Positions 1 to 10,919 of a DNA stretch of 64,000 nucleotides are shown here, piece after piece. How positions within the stretch are numbered: position 1 is the stretch's first letter; each line of letters opens with the position of its first letter. Under the pieces are notes generated by a model. The model did no database searches and had not been told where the DNA came from. It was given only the letters and a program-made list of their open reading frames with translations. This DNA is from JADJYF01 sp050186725 (GTDB lineage: Bacteria > Pseudomonadota > Gammaproteobacteria > Ga0077536), in contig JBFWYG010000016.1 in NCBI GenBank assembly GCA_050186725.1, positions 8,023 through 72,022 on the forward strand, given 5' to 3'. A program made the translations under genes and the position numbers.

Positions 1-1248
1 ACGCCGACCGCGATCCTGGCCGACCTGTGCGGGCCCAAGATTCGCACCGGGCGCTTCCGCGACGGCGCGGTGGAGCTCGTCACCGGCAGCACGGTGACCG
101 TCACCACCGCCGACGTGCTCGGCGACGAGCGCGTCATTCCCTCGCAGTACGAGTCCCTGCCCGGCGACGTCGCGCCCGGCAATCGCATCCTCCTGAACGA
201 CGGCGCGGTGGAACTGCGCGTGGTCGCCGTGCGGGAGCACGAGGTCGAATGCCAGGTGGTGGCGGGCGGACCGGTGGGCGATCACAAGGGCATCAACCTG
301 CCGGGCGCGGCGGTGTCCGCGCCATCGCTCACCGACAAGGATCGCGCCGACGCGCAGTTCGCGATGGAGGCGGGCGTGGACTTTCTCGCGCTGTCCTTCG
401 TGCGCAGCGGCGCCGACGTGAAGAGCCTGCGCGAGCTGGTCTACGCCGCCGGCTCGCCGGCGGGCATCATCGCCAAGATCGAAAAGCCCGAGGCCTTGGC
501 CAACAGCGAGGACATCATCAATCTCGCCGACGGCATCATGGTCGCGCGCGGCGATCTCGGCGTGGAACTCAACCCCGAGCAGGTGCCGCTCGCCCAGACC
601 CAGCTCATCACCCGCGCGCGGCAGCTGAACAAGCCGGTGATCGTCGCGACCCAGATGCTGGAATCGATGATCAGCAACGCGCGGCCGACCCGCGCCGAGG
701 TGTCGGACGTGTCCTTCGCGGTGGCGAGCGGCGCCGATGCGGTGATGCTGTCAGGCGAATCGGCGGTGGGGCGCTACCCGGTGGCGGCGGTGCAGATGAT
801 GGACCGCGTCGCGCGCCAGACCGAGGCCTACTACTGGCAGGCCGGGCTGACCTATGGCGGCACCCAGACGCCGCCACCCGCGCGGCCGCTGCCCTTTGGC
901 GACGCGGTCGCGGCCGCCACCGCGCGCCTCGTGGAGGACATCCACGCGCGCGCGGTGATCGTGATCTCCATGCAGGGTATGACCGCGGCGACCTTGAGCT
1001 CCGCGCGCCCCTCGGCGCCGGTGGTCGCCATCTCCTGCGATCACCAGACCTGCCGGCGCATGAATCTCATGTGGGGCATGATTCCGCACTTCGTGCCGGG
1101 GGTCGGCAGCGACAACCCGAACCAGATCGCGCGCCGCGTGGCGCGTGAACTCAAGCTCGCCGACCAGGGCGGCTACATCGTCATGGTGCGTGGCTTCAAC
1201 GCCGATCCGGCGATCAATTCGCCGTCGATCACGTTGCTGCAGGTCTAG
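1..1248 (+). CDS. pyk: Pyruvate kinase (5'-partial)
   Basis: This gene encodes pyruvate kinase, the cytosolic glycolytic enzyme that turns phosphoenolpyruvate and ADP into pyruvate and ATP. The frame is open from base 1, so the N-terminus (the first strand of the barrel) lies outside the window. Visible hallmarks are the DLCGPKIRTG strand at the very start, the small B domain, the KINLPG-type segment, the catalytic lysine motif IAKIEKPEA, the MVARGDLGVE metal and substrate segment and the ATQMLESMI motif. The C-terminal allosteric-type domain is complete and ends in ITLLQV. About 415 residues are present. It is followed by a 28-bp palindrome and the convergent ssb gene. Confidence 0.96.
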   Translation, partial: TPTAILADLCGPKIRTGRFRDGAVELVTGSTVTVTTADVLGDERVIPSQYESLPGDVAPGNRILLNDGAVELRVVAVREHEVECQVVAGGPVGDHKGINLPGAAVSAPSLTDKDRADAQFAMEAGVDFLALSFVRSGADVKSLRELVYAAGSPAGIIAKIEKPEALANSEDIINLADGIMVARGDLGVELNPEQVPLAQTQLITRARQLNKPVIVATQMLESMISNARPTRAEVSDVSFAVASGADAVMLSGESAVGRYPVAAVQMMDRVARQTEAYYWQAGLTYGGTQTPPPARPLPFGDAVAAATARLVEDIHARAVIVISMQGMTAATLSSARPSAPVVAISCDHQTCRRMNLMWGMIPHFVPGVGSDNPNQIARRVARELKLADQGGYIVMVRGFNADPAINSPSITLLQV

Positions 1249-1261
1249 GCAGGGTGAAGAC

Positions 1262-1289
1262 GGGACAGACCCCGTACGGGGTCTGTCCC
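1262..1289. repeat. 28-bp perfect palindrome of the GGGACAGACCCC family
   Basis: The arm GGGACAGACCCC, the centre GTAC and the reverse-complement arm form one uninterrupted 28-bp palindrome. It begins 13 bp after the pyk stop codon and lies between convergent pyk and ssb. The same arms with a different centre (GGAT) recur at 25478-25505, so this is a dispersed repeat. It may also stop transcription from either side, but there is no T-tract. Confidence 0.75.
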
Positions 1290-1309
1290 TGCATCTGTCC
1301 CAGCATTCG

Positions 1310-1828
1310 TCAGAACGGGATGTCGTCGTCGAAGGAATCCATCGGCGGTTCGCTCGAACCGCCGCCGCGCGGACCGTCGCCGCCGCGTCCGCCACCGCTC
1401 GGGCGACCGCCGCCGCCGCTGCCGCCGCCGCGCTCGTAGCCGCCACCGCTGCCACCGCCTTCAAAACCGCCACCGCCGCCGCCCGCGCCGCCACGGCCGC
1501 CGAGCATCTGCATCTCGCTCGCGACGATTTCCGTGGTGTAGCGCTCGTTGCCGTCCTTGTCCTGCCACTTGCGCGTCTGCAGGCGGCCCTCGACGTAGAG
1601 CTGCGAGCCCTTCTTGACGTACTGCTCGACGATTTCGGCGAGCTTGCCGAAGAACACCACGCGGTGCCATTCGGTGCGTTCCTGCTGCTCGCCGGAGTCG
1701 CGATCGCGCCAGGCTTCGGCGGTGGCGAGGCGGATGTTCGCCACCGCGCTGCCGCCGGCGGTATAGCGCACTTCCGGATCGGCGCCGAGGTTGCCGATGA
1801 GCATGACTTTGTTGAGGCCGCGTGCCAT
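1310..1828 (-). CDS. ssb: Single-stranded DNA-binding protein
   Basis: This gene encodes the 172-aa SSB that coats single-stranded DNA in replication, recombination and repair. The OB fold covers about residues 1-110 and starts MARGLNKVMLIGNLG, followed by the RTEWHRVVFFGKLAE segment. A very glycine-rich linker comes next, then the acidic tip DDDIPF that recruits partner proteins. The start was chosen at 1828 because the SSB family begins there and a GGGAG ribosome-binding site lies just upstream; the longer open frame upstream is not conserved. It sits downstream of the MFS gene on the same strand and near divergent uvrA, an order also found in Pseudomonas. Confidence 0.96.
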   Translation of the reverse strand: MARGLNKVMLIGNLGADPEVRYTAGGSAVANIRLATAEAWRDRDSGEQQERTEWHRVVFFGKLAEIVEQYVKKGSQLYVEGRLQTRKWQDKDGNERYTTEIVASEMQMLGGRGGAGGGGGGFEGGGSGGGYERGGGSGGGGRPSGGGRGGDGPRGGGSSEPPMDSFDDDIPF

Positions 1829-1913
1829 GGGTGTTGTCTCCCTGTAGTGGTTTGTCCGACCGGTCCGTGGTCGTGTTCGAGGCTCGGATTCTACCCAAGC
1901 CGGGCGCGGGCCG

Positions 1914-3104
1914 TCAGTCCTGGAGCCGCGCGGTGAGGGCTCCAGTCGGAGCGCGGAGCGCCGCCAACAGCCACCCGACGCAGAGGATCGCGCACAGGCC
2001 CGGCACCGCGGCGAAGCCGATCCGCCCGGCCACCAGGCCCCCGAGCGTGCCGCCGATGAACATGCCGAAGAACTGGAAGGTGGCATAGGCGCCGAGCGCC
2101 GTGCCCTTGTGGGCCGGGGGCGCGACCCGCGAAATGAGGCTCGGCAGCGAGGCCTCGAGGAAATTGAAGGCGGTGAAGAACACGACCAGCGCGGCGATGG
2201 TGCCGGCGCGCTGGTGCCAGGCCAGCCACAGCAGCGCCTCGGCGATCACCAGCCCGGCGATCGAGCCGAGCGAGATGCGCATCAGCCAGGCGCCGCGGCC
2301 CGCCAGGCGGATGAGCGGCGCCACCAGCACGATGGACACCAGCAGCACCGGCAGGTAGATGCTGTGATGGCGGGCGGTCGGCAGGTTGAGGCCCTCGCGG
2401 AGATCCACCGGAATGGCGACGAAGCTCGCCGCCAGCACCAGGTGCAGCGCCAGCACGCCGAAGTACAGCACGCGCAGTTCCGGTGCGCTGACCGCCGCCC
2501 AGGACAGACGCTCCGCGTGCCGCACGCGCTGCTCGCCCCTGGGTACCAGGTAGTGCAGCACCGGCAGGGCCAGAAGGCCCATCAGCCCGGAGGCCAGGAA
2601 CAGGCCGCGCAGGCCAAATGCCCCGTCGATCATCGGACCGACGACGAACGCGACCGAGAAGGCGATGCCGATGGCGATGCCGATCAGCGCCATCACCTTG
2701 GTGCGTTGCTCATCGCGCGTCAGATCCGACGCGAGCGCCAGGCTCGCGCCCGACACCGCGCCCGCGCCTTGCACGGCGCGGCCGATCAAGACCGGCAGGA
2801 TGTGCTGGCCGAAGGCGGCGACGATCGAGCCCGCGGTGAAGATGAGAAGCCCGGCGGTGATCACCGGCCGGCGTCCCAGTCTGTCGGACAGGAGGCCGAA
2901 GGGGATCTGCAGGCAGGCCTGGGTCAGGCCGTAGACGCCCAAGGTCAGACCGACCATGAACGGGGTCGCGCCGGCCAGCTTGTCGGCGTACAGCGCCAGC
3001 ACCGGCACCAGCATGAACAGCCCCATCATCCGCAGGAAGAACACGCCGCAGAGCGCGAAGGTCGCGTGGCGTTCCTGGGGCGTGAAGGCGCTGCTGTCGG
3101 ACAC
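1914..3104 (-). CDS. MFS transporter (YajR-like, 12 TM)
   Basis: This gene encodes a 396-aa major facilitator superfamily permease of the inner membrane, probably a drug or metabolite exporter. About twelve hydrophobic segments fill the protein. The motif-A loop between helices 2 and 3 reads GLLSDRLGRRPVI. It resembles the YajR-type exporters, but its length leaves no room for their C-terminal cytoplasmic domain. It is encoded between ssb and divergent uvrA, where Pseudomonas also has an MFS gene. The substrate cannot be told from sequence. Confidence 0.88.
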   Translation of the reverse strand: MSDSSAFTPQERHATFALCGVFFLRMMGLFMLVPVLALYADKLAGATPFMVGLTLGVYGLTQACLQIPFGLLSDRLGRRPVITAGLLIFTAGSIVAAFGQHILPVLIGRAVQGAGAVSGASLALASDLTRDEQRTKVMALIGIAIGIAFSVAFVVGPMIDGAFGLRGLFLASGLMGLLALPVLHYLVPRGEQRVRHAERLSWAAVSAPELRVLYFGVLALHLVLAASFVAIPVDLREGLNLPTARHHSIYLPVLLVSIVLVAPLIRLAGRGAWLMRISLGSIAGLVIAEALLWLAWHQRAGTIAALVVFFTAFNFLEASLPSLISRVAPPAHKGTALGAYATFQFFGMFIGGTLGGLVAGRIGFAAVPGLCAILCVGWLLAALRAPTGALTARLQD

Positions 3105-3116
3105 AGTGGAAACGAA

Positions 3117-3146
3117 TTGAGCGGTTGGGAAAAAGCGCCGTATAGT
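3117..3146 (+). promoter_or_regulatory. Candidate sigma70 promoter for uvrA
   Basis: TTGAGC and TATAGT are separated by 18 bp and lie 63 bp before the uvrA start. No clear LexA box (CTGT-N8-ACAG) was seen in this divergent interval, so SOS control is not supported here. Confidence 0.5.
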
Positions 3147-3208
3147 ACCCGTTTGCCCTTCGCCGGCGCCAGTCGCGGCCGCAGTCCTGGAGAACGCTTC
3201 GCCACACC

Positions 3209-6067
<2,859 letters not shown>

Positions 6068-6082
6068 GCGAAGGCGGCGCGC

Positions 6083-7114
6083 ATGGACGTGATCGACACC
6101 GCTACTCATCACACGCTCCGGCCTGGGCCGCGCAATGCCATCACTGACGTGGCCGGCGTCGCGGTCGGCCAAGCGGCGGACGCCGACATCGGCACCGGCG
6201 TCACGGTGGTGGTGCCGGCACAGGGCTGCGTAGGCGCAAGCGACGTGCGTGGCGGCGCGCCCGGCACCTTCCTGACCGACATCCTGGACAGCGCCAACGT
6301 CGGCCTGCCGGTCGACGCCGTGGTGCTGACCGGCGGCTCGGTGTTCGGCATGGGCGCGGCGCAGGCCGTGATCCACGCCCTCGCGGCAAGCGGGCGCGGC
6401 GCGGATTTCGTCGGCCGCACGGTGCCCTGCGTGCCCGCGGCCGTGATCTTCGACTTGCACGCGCACCGGCGTGACGACTGGCTGGAGGCCTCGCCCTACC
6501 CGGCGCTGGGCCGCGCGGCGCTGGCCGCGGCTTGTGTCGAGGTCGCACAGGGTTCAGTCGGCGCCGGCACCGGCGCGTCGGCCTGCAGCTACGCGGGCGG
6601 CGTCGGCACGGCGTCGGCCGTCACCCTGGACGGTCTCGTGGTGGGCGCCGTGGTCGTGGTCAACAGCTTCGGCGAAGTGGTGATCCCGGGCACGAAGCAC
6701 TTCTGGGCCTGGCCCTTCGAATTCGGCGACGAGTTCGGTGGCCTCGGCGGGCCCGCGGGACGGGCGCCGCTCTCCCCCGAACTGTCCGTGCCGCCGGCCC
6801 TGCGCCAGCCCGGCATGAGCACCACGCTGGCGGTGGTCGCGACCAATGCCTCGCTCGATCGGCCGGCAGCCAAGCGCATGGCGATCATGGCCCAGGATGG
6901 CATCGCGCGCGCCGTGCGGCCGGTGCACACGCTCTACGACGGCGACGTGGTGTTCACCCTCGCGACCGGCGAGCGCGCGACTCCCGCCGACCCGCTCGAG
7001 CAGGCGCGCATCGGCCATCTCGCCGCCGACTGCGTGGCGCGCGCCATCGCGCGTGCGGTGTACCACGCCGGACCGCGCGCGCAGCCGCCCTCGTGGCGCG
7101 AGACCTGGGGCTGA
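6083..7114 (+). CDS. P1 family peptidase (DmpA/NylC-type, S58)
   Basis: This gene encodes a 343-aa Ntn-type hydrolase of the P1 / L-aminopeptidase-D-esterase family, whose members cut themselves to expose an N-terminal nucleophile. Family marks are the ITDVAGVAVGQ start, GGAPGTFLTDIL, LTGGSVFGMGAA, the glycine-rich GAGTGASA segment, VVVNSFGEV and the TTLAVVATNA strand. By comparison with NylC-like members the likely autocleavage and nucleophile site is Thr247 or Thr248 in GMSTTLAVV; in DmpA the nucleophile is a serine. The substrate is unknown and could be a small peptide amide or a cyclic or nylon-type amide. The gene follows uvrA by 15 bp and may be cotranscribed. Confidence 0.85.
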   Translation: MDVIDTATHHTLRPGPRNAITDVAGVAVGQAADADIGTGVTVVVPAQGCVGASDVRGGAPGTFLTDILDSANVGLPVDAVVLTGGSVFGMGAAQAVIHALAASGRGADFVGRTVPCVPAAVIFDLHAHRRDDWLEASPYPALGRAALAAACVEVAQGSVGAGTGASACSYAGGVGTASAVTLDGLVVGAVVVVNSFGEVVIPGTKHFWAWPFEFGDEFGGLGGPAGRAPLSPELSVPPALRQPGMSTTLAVVATNASLDRPAAKRMAIMAQDGIARAVRPVHTLYDGDVVFTLATGERATPADPLEQARIGHLAADCVARAIARAVYHAGPRAQPPSWRETWG

Positions 7115-7130
7115 GTCGCGCGCGAGCCGT

Positions 7131-7772
7131 TCAGATGCCGAGCTGCTGCCCGACCAGGTAGCCGTAGAGCGTCAGTACCGCGGCGCTCGCCAGCCGTTCG
7201 TAGAATCCGCCGCACGCACTCGCGAGGCGCAGCGTCGCGAAGCGCCGATCGATGAGTCCGCCGAGTTCGCGGCCGAGCGCGCCGGCCAGTCGCGGCAGCA
7301 GCACGGCGAGACCGAGCAGGGCGGCGGCGGCCGGTGGACTCGGCCAGGCCGACGCGCTCTGCGCGCCGAGCTCGCGGCAGAGCGCGTCGAACAGGAAGCC
7401 GGCCAGCACGCAGCCCTGCACGGTGAAGATCGCCGCGGCGCGCTGCGCGGTCCACGGCACGCGCGCGGCCAGCAGGCCCGCCGCCGGCAGGATGACCAGC
7501 AGCGCGGCCGCGCCGGTCGGCGCGAGGCGCAGGAGTTCGACCAGCGAGGTCGCCGCGCGCAGCCCGAAGATGCCGGGATAGGTGAGCAGCACCGCGGCCG
7601 CCACGCTCGCGAAACGGGCCAGCGGCGACAGCGTGTCGCGCCAGCGTCGGCGTCGCGCCTCCGTGTCGCCGGCCTCGGTCGGGCGCGCAGCCAGCCAGTC
7701 CTCCAGCGCACCGCCCACGCACAGCACGGCGGTCAAGCAGAGCAGGGCCTGGGCGGGCGGCAGGGGCAGCAT
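7131..7772 (-). CDS. Hypothetical membrane protein (about 5-6 TM)
   Basis: This gene encodes a 213-aa protein of unknown family, rich in alanine and leucine, with about five or six hydrophobic stretches and an arginine-rich loop (ARRRRWRD) near residue 42. No catalytic motif was recognised. It lies between the P1 peptidase (convergent) and the kinase at 7846 (divergent). The frame is long and its hydrophobic pattern is regular, which supports a real inner-membrane protein. Confidence 0.6.
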   Translation of the reverse strand: MLPLPPAQALLCLTAVLCVGGALEDWLAARPTEAGDTEARRRRWRDTLSPLARFASVAAAVLLTYPGIFGLRAATSLVELLRLAPTGAAALLVILPAAGLLAARVPWTAQRAAAIFTVQGCVLAGFLFDALCRELGAQSASAWPSPPAAAALLGLAVLLPRLAGALGRELGGLIDRRFATLRLASACGGFYERLASAAVLTLYGYLVGQQLGI

Positions 7773-7845
7773 CGTGCGTGGTCAGTGGGGGGCGGGGCTA
7801 TCGGGTATCATGCCGGCCATCCCCGTTTGCACAGGACTCCACGGC

Positions 7846-8784
7846 ATGTCCGTACTGATCTGCGGTTCGCTCGCCTTCGACAACATCATGGTGTTCCAGG
7901 ACCGGTTCAAGCATCACATCCTGCCCGACAAGATCCACATCCTGAACGTGTCCTTCCTGGTCCCGGAGCTGCGCCGCGAGTTCGGTGGCTGCGCGGGCAA
8001 CATCGCTTATAACCTGAAGCTGCTGGGCGGCGCACCCCTGATCATGGGCACCGTCGGCACCGACTTCGCGCCCTACGCGGAGTGGCTCGCGCGCCATGGC
8101 ATCGACACGCGCTGCATCACCACCGTGGAAGGCGCGCTCACCGCGCAGGCCTTCATCACCACGGATCTCGACGACAACCAGATTACTGCCTTCCATCCCG
8201 GCGCGATGAACCACTCGGCGCGCAACAAGGTGGCCGAGGCCGGCGCGGTCGAACTCGCCATCGTCGCGCCCGACGGCCGCGACGGCATGCTGAGCCACGC
8301 GCGCCAGCTGGCCGACGCCGGCATTCCCTTCATCTTCGATCCGGGTCAGGGCATGCCGATGTTCGACGGCGAGGATCTCAAGGCCTTCATCGAGCTCGCG
8401 ACCTGGGTGACGGTCAACGACTACGAGTCGGAGCTGATGCAGGAGCGCACGGGCTTGTCCCCCGAGGCGATCGCCGAACGCGTCCGCGCCTGCATCGTGA
8501 CGCGCGGCGGCGAAGGTTCGCGGATCTACACCCGCGAGGGTCGCATCGATATTCCCGCGGCAAAGCCCGCGAGCCTGACGGATCCGACCGGCTGCGGCGA
8601 CGCCTACCGCGCCGGCCTCCTGTACGGCCTGGTGCGGGGCCTGCCGTGGGAGACCACCGGGCGCATCGCCTCGCTGTGCGGCGCGATCAAGATTGCCCAC
8701 GCCGGCACCCAGAACCACCACTACACGCGGGACGCGTTCGCCGCGCGCTACCAGGCGGAGTTCGGCGCGCCGCTGGCGTGGTGA
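7846..8784 (+). CDS. PfkB-family carbohydrate/adenosine kinase
   Basis: This gene encodes a 312-aa ribokinase-fold kinase most like bacterial adenosine kinases. It should phosphorylate a nucleoside or sugar with ATP in the cytosol. The N-terminus MSVLICGSLAFDNIM is the family's first strand, FGGCAGNIAYNL is PfkB motif 1, and DPTGCGDAYRAG (residues 246-257) is motif 2, with Asp252 as the expected catalytic base. The start at 7846 fits the family; the open frame upstream is unlike it. A CAGGA ribosome-binding site lies about 10 bp ahead. It precedes lgt-thyA-folA on the same strand. Confidence 0.88.
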   Translation: MSVLICGSLAFDNIMVFQDRFKHHILPDKIHILNVSFLVPELRREFGGCAGNIAYNLKLLGGAPLIMGTVGTDFAPYAEWLARHGIDTRCITTVEGALTAQAFITTDLDDNQITAFHPGAMNHSARNKVAEAGAVELAIVAPDGRDGMLSHARQLADAGIPFIFDPGQGMPMFDGEDLKAFIELATWVTVNDYESELMQERTGLSPEAIAERVRACIVTRGGEGSRIYTREGRIDIPAAKPASLTDPTGCGDAYRAGLLYGLVRGLPWETTGRIASLCGAIKIAHAGTQNHHYTRDAFAARYQAEFGAPLAW

Positions 8785-8824
8785 GGGGCATAATGCGGAA
8801 CCGTCGCCTGGAACGTTCAAGGCC

Positions 8825-9607
8825 ATGATCCCGTTTCCGCACATCGATCCCGTCGCGTTCAAGGTCGGCCCCGTCGCCGTGCACTGGTACGGGCTGTCCT
8901 ACATCGTCGGCATCGCGCTCGGCTGGGGCCTCTTGCACGACCGCGCCGCGCGCAGCGACGGCCGCTGGACGCGCGAGCAGGTCGCCGATCTCGTGTTCTA
9001 CGCCGCGCTCGGCGGCGTGCTGGGCGGGCGTTTCGGCTACATCCTGTTCTACAACTTCGAGAGCTACCTCGCCAATCCGCTCGGCATCTTCAAGGTCTGG
9101 CAGGGCGGCATGTCGTTCCATGGCGGCGCGCTCGGCATGAGCCTCGCGTTGGCGTGGTACGCGCGCGCCAGCAAGCGGTCGTTTCTCGAACTGGCGGATT
9201 TCCTGGTGCCGGTGATCCCCATAGGTCTCGGCCTCGGTCGTCTCGCCAACTTCGTGAACCAGGAACTGTGGGGCGCGCCGACCACGGTGCCGTGGGGCGT
9301 GGTGTTCACCAATCCCGCGGCCGGCGGCGTGGCGCGCCATCCGAGCCAGATCTACGAGGCGCTCCTCGAGGGCGTGCTGTTGTTCGTGATCCTGAACCTG
9401 GTCGCGCGCCGACCGCGGCCGACCGGCATGCTGCTCGGCCTGTTCCTGATGTTCTACGGCCTGTTCCGCTTCGTGGTGGAATTCGTGCGCGAGCCGGACG
9501 CGCACATCGGCTACCTGGCCTTCGACTGGTTCACCATGGGGCAGCTGCTCTCGCTGCCGATGGTGATCATCGGGCTCGTCCTGATCGTCGCCGCCAGCCG
9601 GCGCTGA
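8825..9607 (+). CDS. lgt: Prolipoprotein diacylglyceryl transferase
   Basis: This gene encodes the 260-aa inner-membrane enzyme that moves diacylglycerol from phosphatidylglycerol to the lipobox cysteine of prolipoproteins. Hallmarks are HWYGLSYIVG near the start, the GGVLGGRFGYILFYN segment, WQGGMSFHGG with its key histidine, the GRLANFVNQELWG signature and HPSQIYEALLEG. Seven hydrophobic helices are expected. It is followed 9 bp later by thyA. Likely substrates in this window are the lipoproteins encoded at 14049 and 29923. Confidence 0.97.
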   Translation: MIPFPHIDPVAFKVGPVAVHWYGLSYIVGIALGWGLLHDRAARSDGRWTREQVADLVFYAALGGVLGGRFGYILFYNFESYLANPLGIFKVWQGGMSFHGGALGMSLALAWYARASKRSFLELADFLVPVIPIGLGLGRLANFVNQELWGAPTTVPWGVVFTNPAAGGVARHPSQIYEALLEGVLLFVILNLVARRPRPTGMLLGLFLMFYGLFRFVVEFVREPDAHIGYLAFDWFTMGQLLSLPMVIIGLVLIVAASRR

Positions 9608-9616
9608 GGAGACGGC

Positions 9617-10411
9617 ATGCAGACTTATCTCGATCTCCTGCGGCACGTGCGCGAGCACGGCGTGCGCAAGACCGACCGCACCGGCACCGGCACCTTGAGC
9701 GTGTTCGGCTACCAGCTGCGCTTCGACCTCGCCCAGGGCTTTCCCCTGCTGACGACCAAGAAGCTGCACTTGAAGTCGATCATCCACGAGCTGATCTGGT
9801 TCCTGCGCGGCGAGTCCAACATCGCCTACCTCAAGCAGCACGGCGTCAGCATCTGGGACGAATGGGCCGATGCGACAGGCGAACTCGGGCCGGTGTACGG
9901 CGTGCAGTGGCGGTCCTGGCCGACGCCGGGCGGCGGTCACATCGATCAGCTCGCCGAGGTCATCGCAGCCATCAAGCGCACGCCCGATTCGCGTCGCCTG
10001 GTGGTGAGCGCCTGGAACGTCGCCGAGGTGCCGCGCATGGCGCTCGCGCCCTGCCACGTGATGTTCCAGTTCTACGTGGCCGACGGTCGGCTGTCCTGCC
10101 AGATGTACCAGCGCAGCGCCGACATCTTCCTGGGCGTGCCGTTCAACATCGCCTCCTACGCGCTGCTGACCATGATGGTCGCGCAGGTCTGCGATCTCGC
10201 GCCCGGCGATTTCGTGCACACGCTCGGCGACGCGCATCTCTATCTCAACCACCTCGAGCAGGCGGATCTGCAGCTGACACGCACGCCCTACCCGGCGCCG
10301 ACCATGCGGCTCAATCCCGCGGTGAAGTCCATCGACGCGTTCACCTACGAGGACTTCACTCTCGAAGGCTACGTCGCCCATCCGCACATTCCCGCGCCCG
10401 TCGCGGTGTGA
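9617..10411 (+). CDS. thyA: Thymidylate synthase
   Basis: This gene encodes the 264-aa ThyA, which methylates dUMP to dTMP with 5,10-methylene-tetrahydrofolate. The catalytic cysteine is Cys146 in LAPCHVMFQFYV, the same number as in E. coli. The dUMP-binding segment RSADIFLGVPFNIASYALL and the HTLGDAHLYLNH motif are present, and the C-terminus ends in PVAV. The gene lies between lgt and folA with very short spacers, so the three are probably one transcript. FolA regenerates the dihydrofolate that ThyA produces. Confidence 0.98.
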   Translation: MQTYLDLLRHVREHGVRKTDRTGTGTLSVFGYQLRFDLAQGFPLLTTKKLHLKSIIHELIWFLRGESNIAYLKQHGVSIWDEWADATGELGPVYGVQWRSWPTPGGGHIDQLAEVIAAIKRTPDSRRLVVSAWNVAEVPRMALAPCHVMFQFYVADGRLSCQMYQRSADIFLGVPFNIASYALLTMMVAQVCDLAPGDFVHTLGDAHLYLNHLEQADLQLTRTPYPAPTMRLNPAVKSIDAFTYEDFTLEGYVAHPHIPAPVAV

Positions 10412-10421
10412 GCGCGCGCCG

Positions 10422-10919
10422 ATGCGCGTGAGCTTGGTGGTCGCGATGGCGCACGACGGCGTGATCGGCCGCGACGGCGGCATGCCCTGGCACCTGCCCG
10501 CCGAGCTCAAGCGCTTTCGCGCCATCACCATGGGCAAGCCCATCGTCATGGGACGCCGCACCCATGACTCCATCGGCCGGACTCTGCCGGGTCGGCGCAA
10601 CATCGTTCTGAGCCGCGATCCTGCCTATCGAGCCGCCGAGGGCTGTGAAGTCTTCCCATCGCTGGACGCGGCGCTCGCCGCGCTTACCGACTGCGAGGAA
10701 GTGATGATCATCGGCGGTGCCACGCTCTACGCTGAAGCGTTGCCGCGCGCCACGCGGTTGCACCTGACCGAGATCGACGCCGAACTGGCGGGCGACACCT
10801 GGTTTCCTGCATTCGACCGAGACCAGTGGCGCGAGGTGGCGAGCGAGGCGCGCGGCATCGATGCCGACAATCCGCTCGCGTGGCGCCATGTGGTGCTGGA
10901 GCGGGAAGCCGCGCCTTAG
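10422..10919 (+). CDS. folA: Dihydrofolate reductase
   Basis: This gene encodes a 165-aa DHFR that reduces dihydrofolate to tetrahydrofolate with NADPH. The active-site loop and helix read DGVIGRDGGMPWHLPAELKRF, including the conserved Trp and the Pro-rich turn. The NADPH motifs GRRTHDSIG and IIGGATLYAEAL follow. It starts 10 bp after thyA. Its TAG stop overlaps the TAA stop of the convergent RTX gene by 4 bp. Confidence 0.97.
   Translation: MRVSLVVAMAHDGVIGRDGGMPWHLPAELKRFRAITMGKPIVMGRRTHDSIGRTLPGRRNIVLSRDPAYRAAEGCEVFPSLDAALAALTDCEEVMIIGGATLYAEALPRATRLHLTEIDAELAGDTWFPAFDRDQWREVASEARGIDADNPLAWRHVVLEREAAP

Noticed and set aside
3105..3208. LexA box upstream of uvrA
   Set aside because: No CTGT-N8-ACAG match was found in the interval.
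8687..10603. Minus-strand 638-codon frame across lgt and thyA
   Set aside because: It runs opposite two certain genes and has no recognisable domain.
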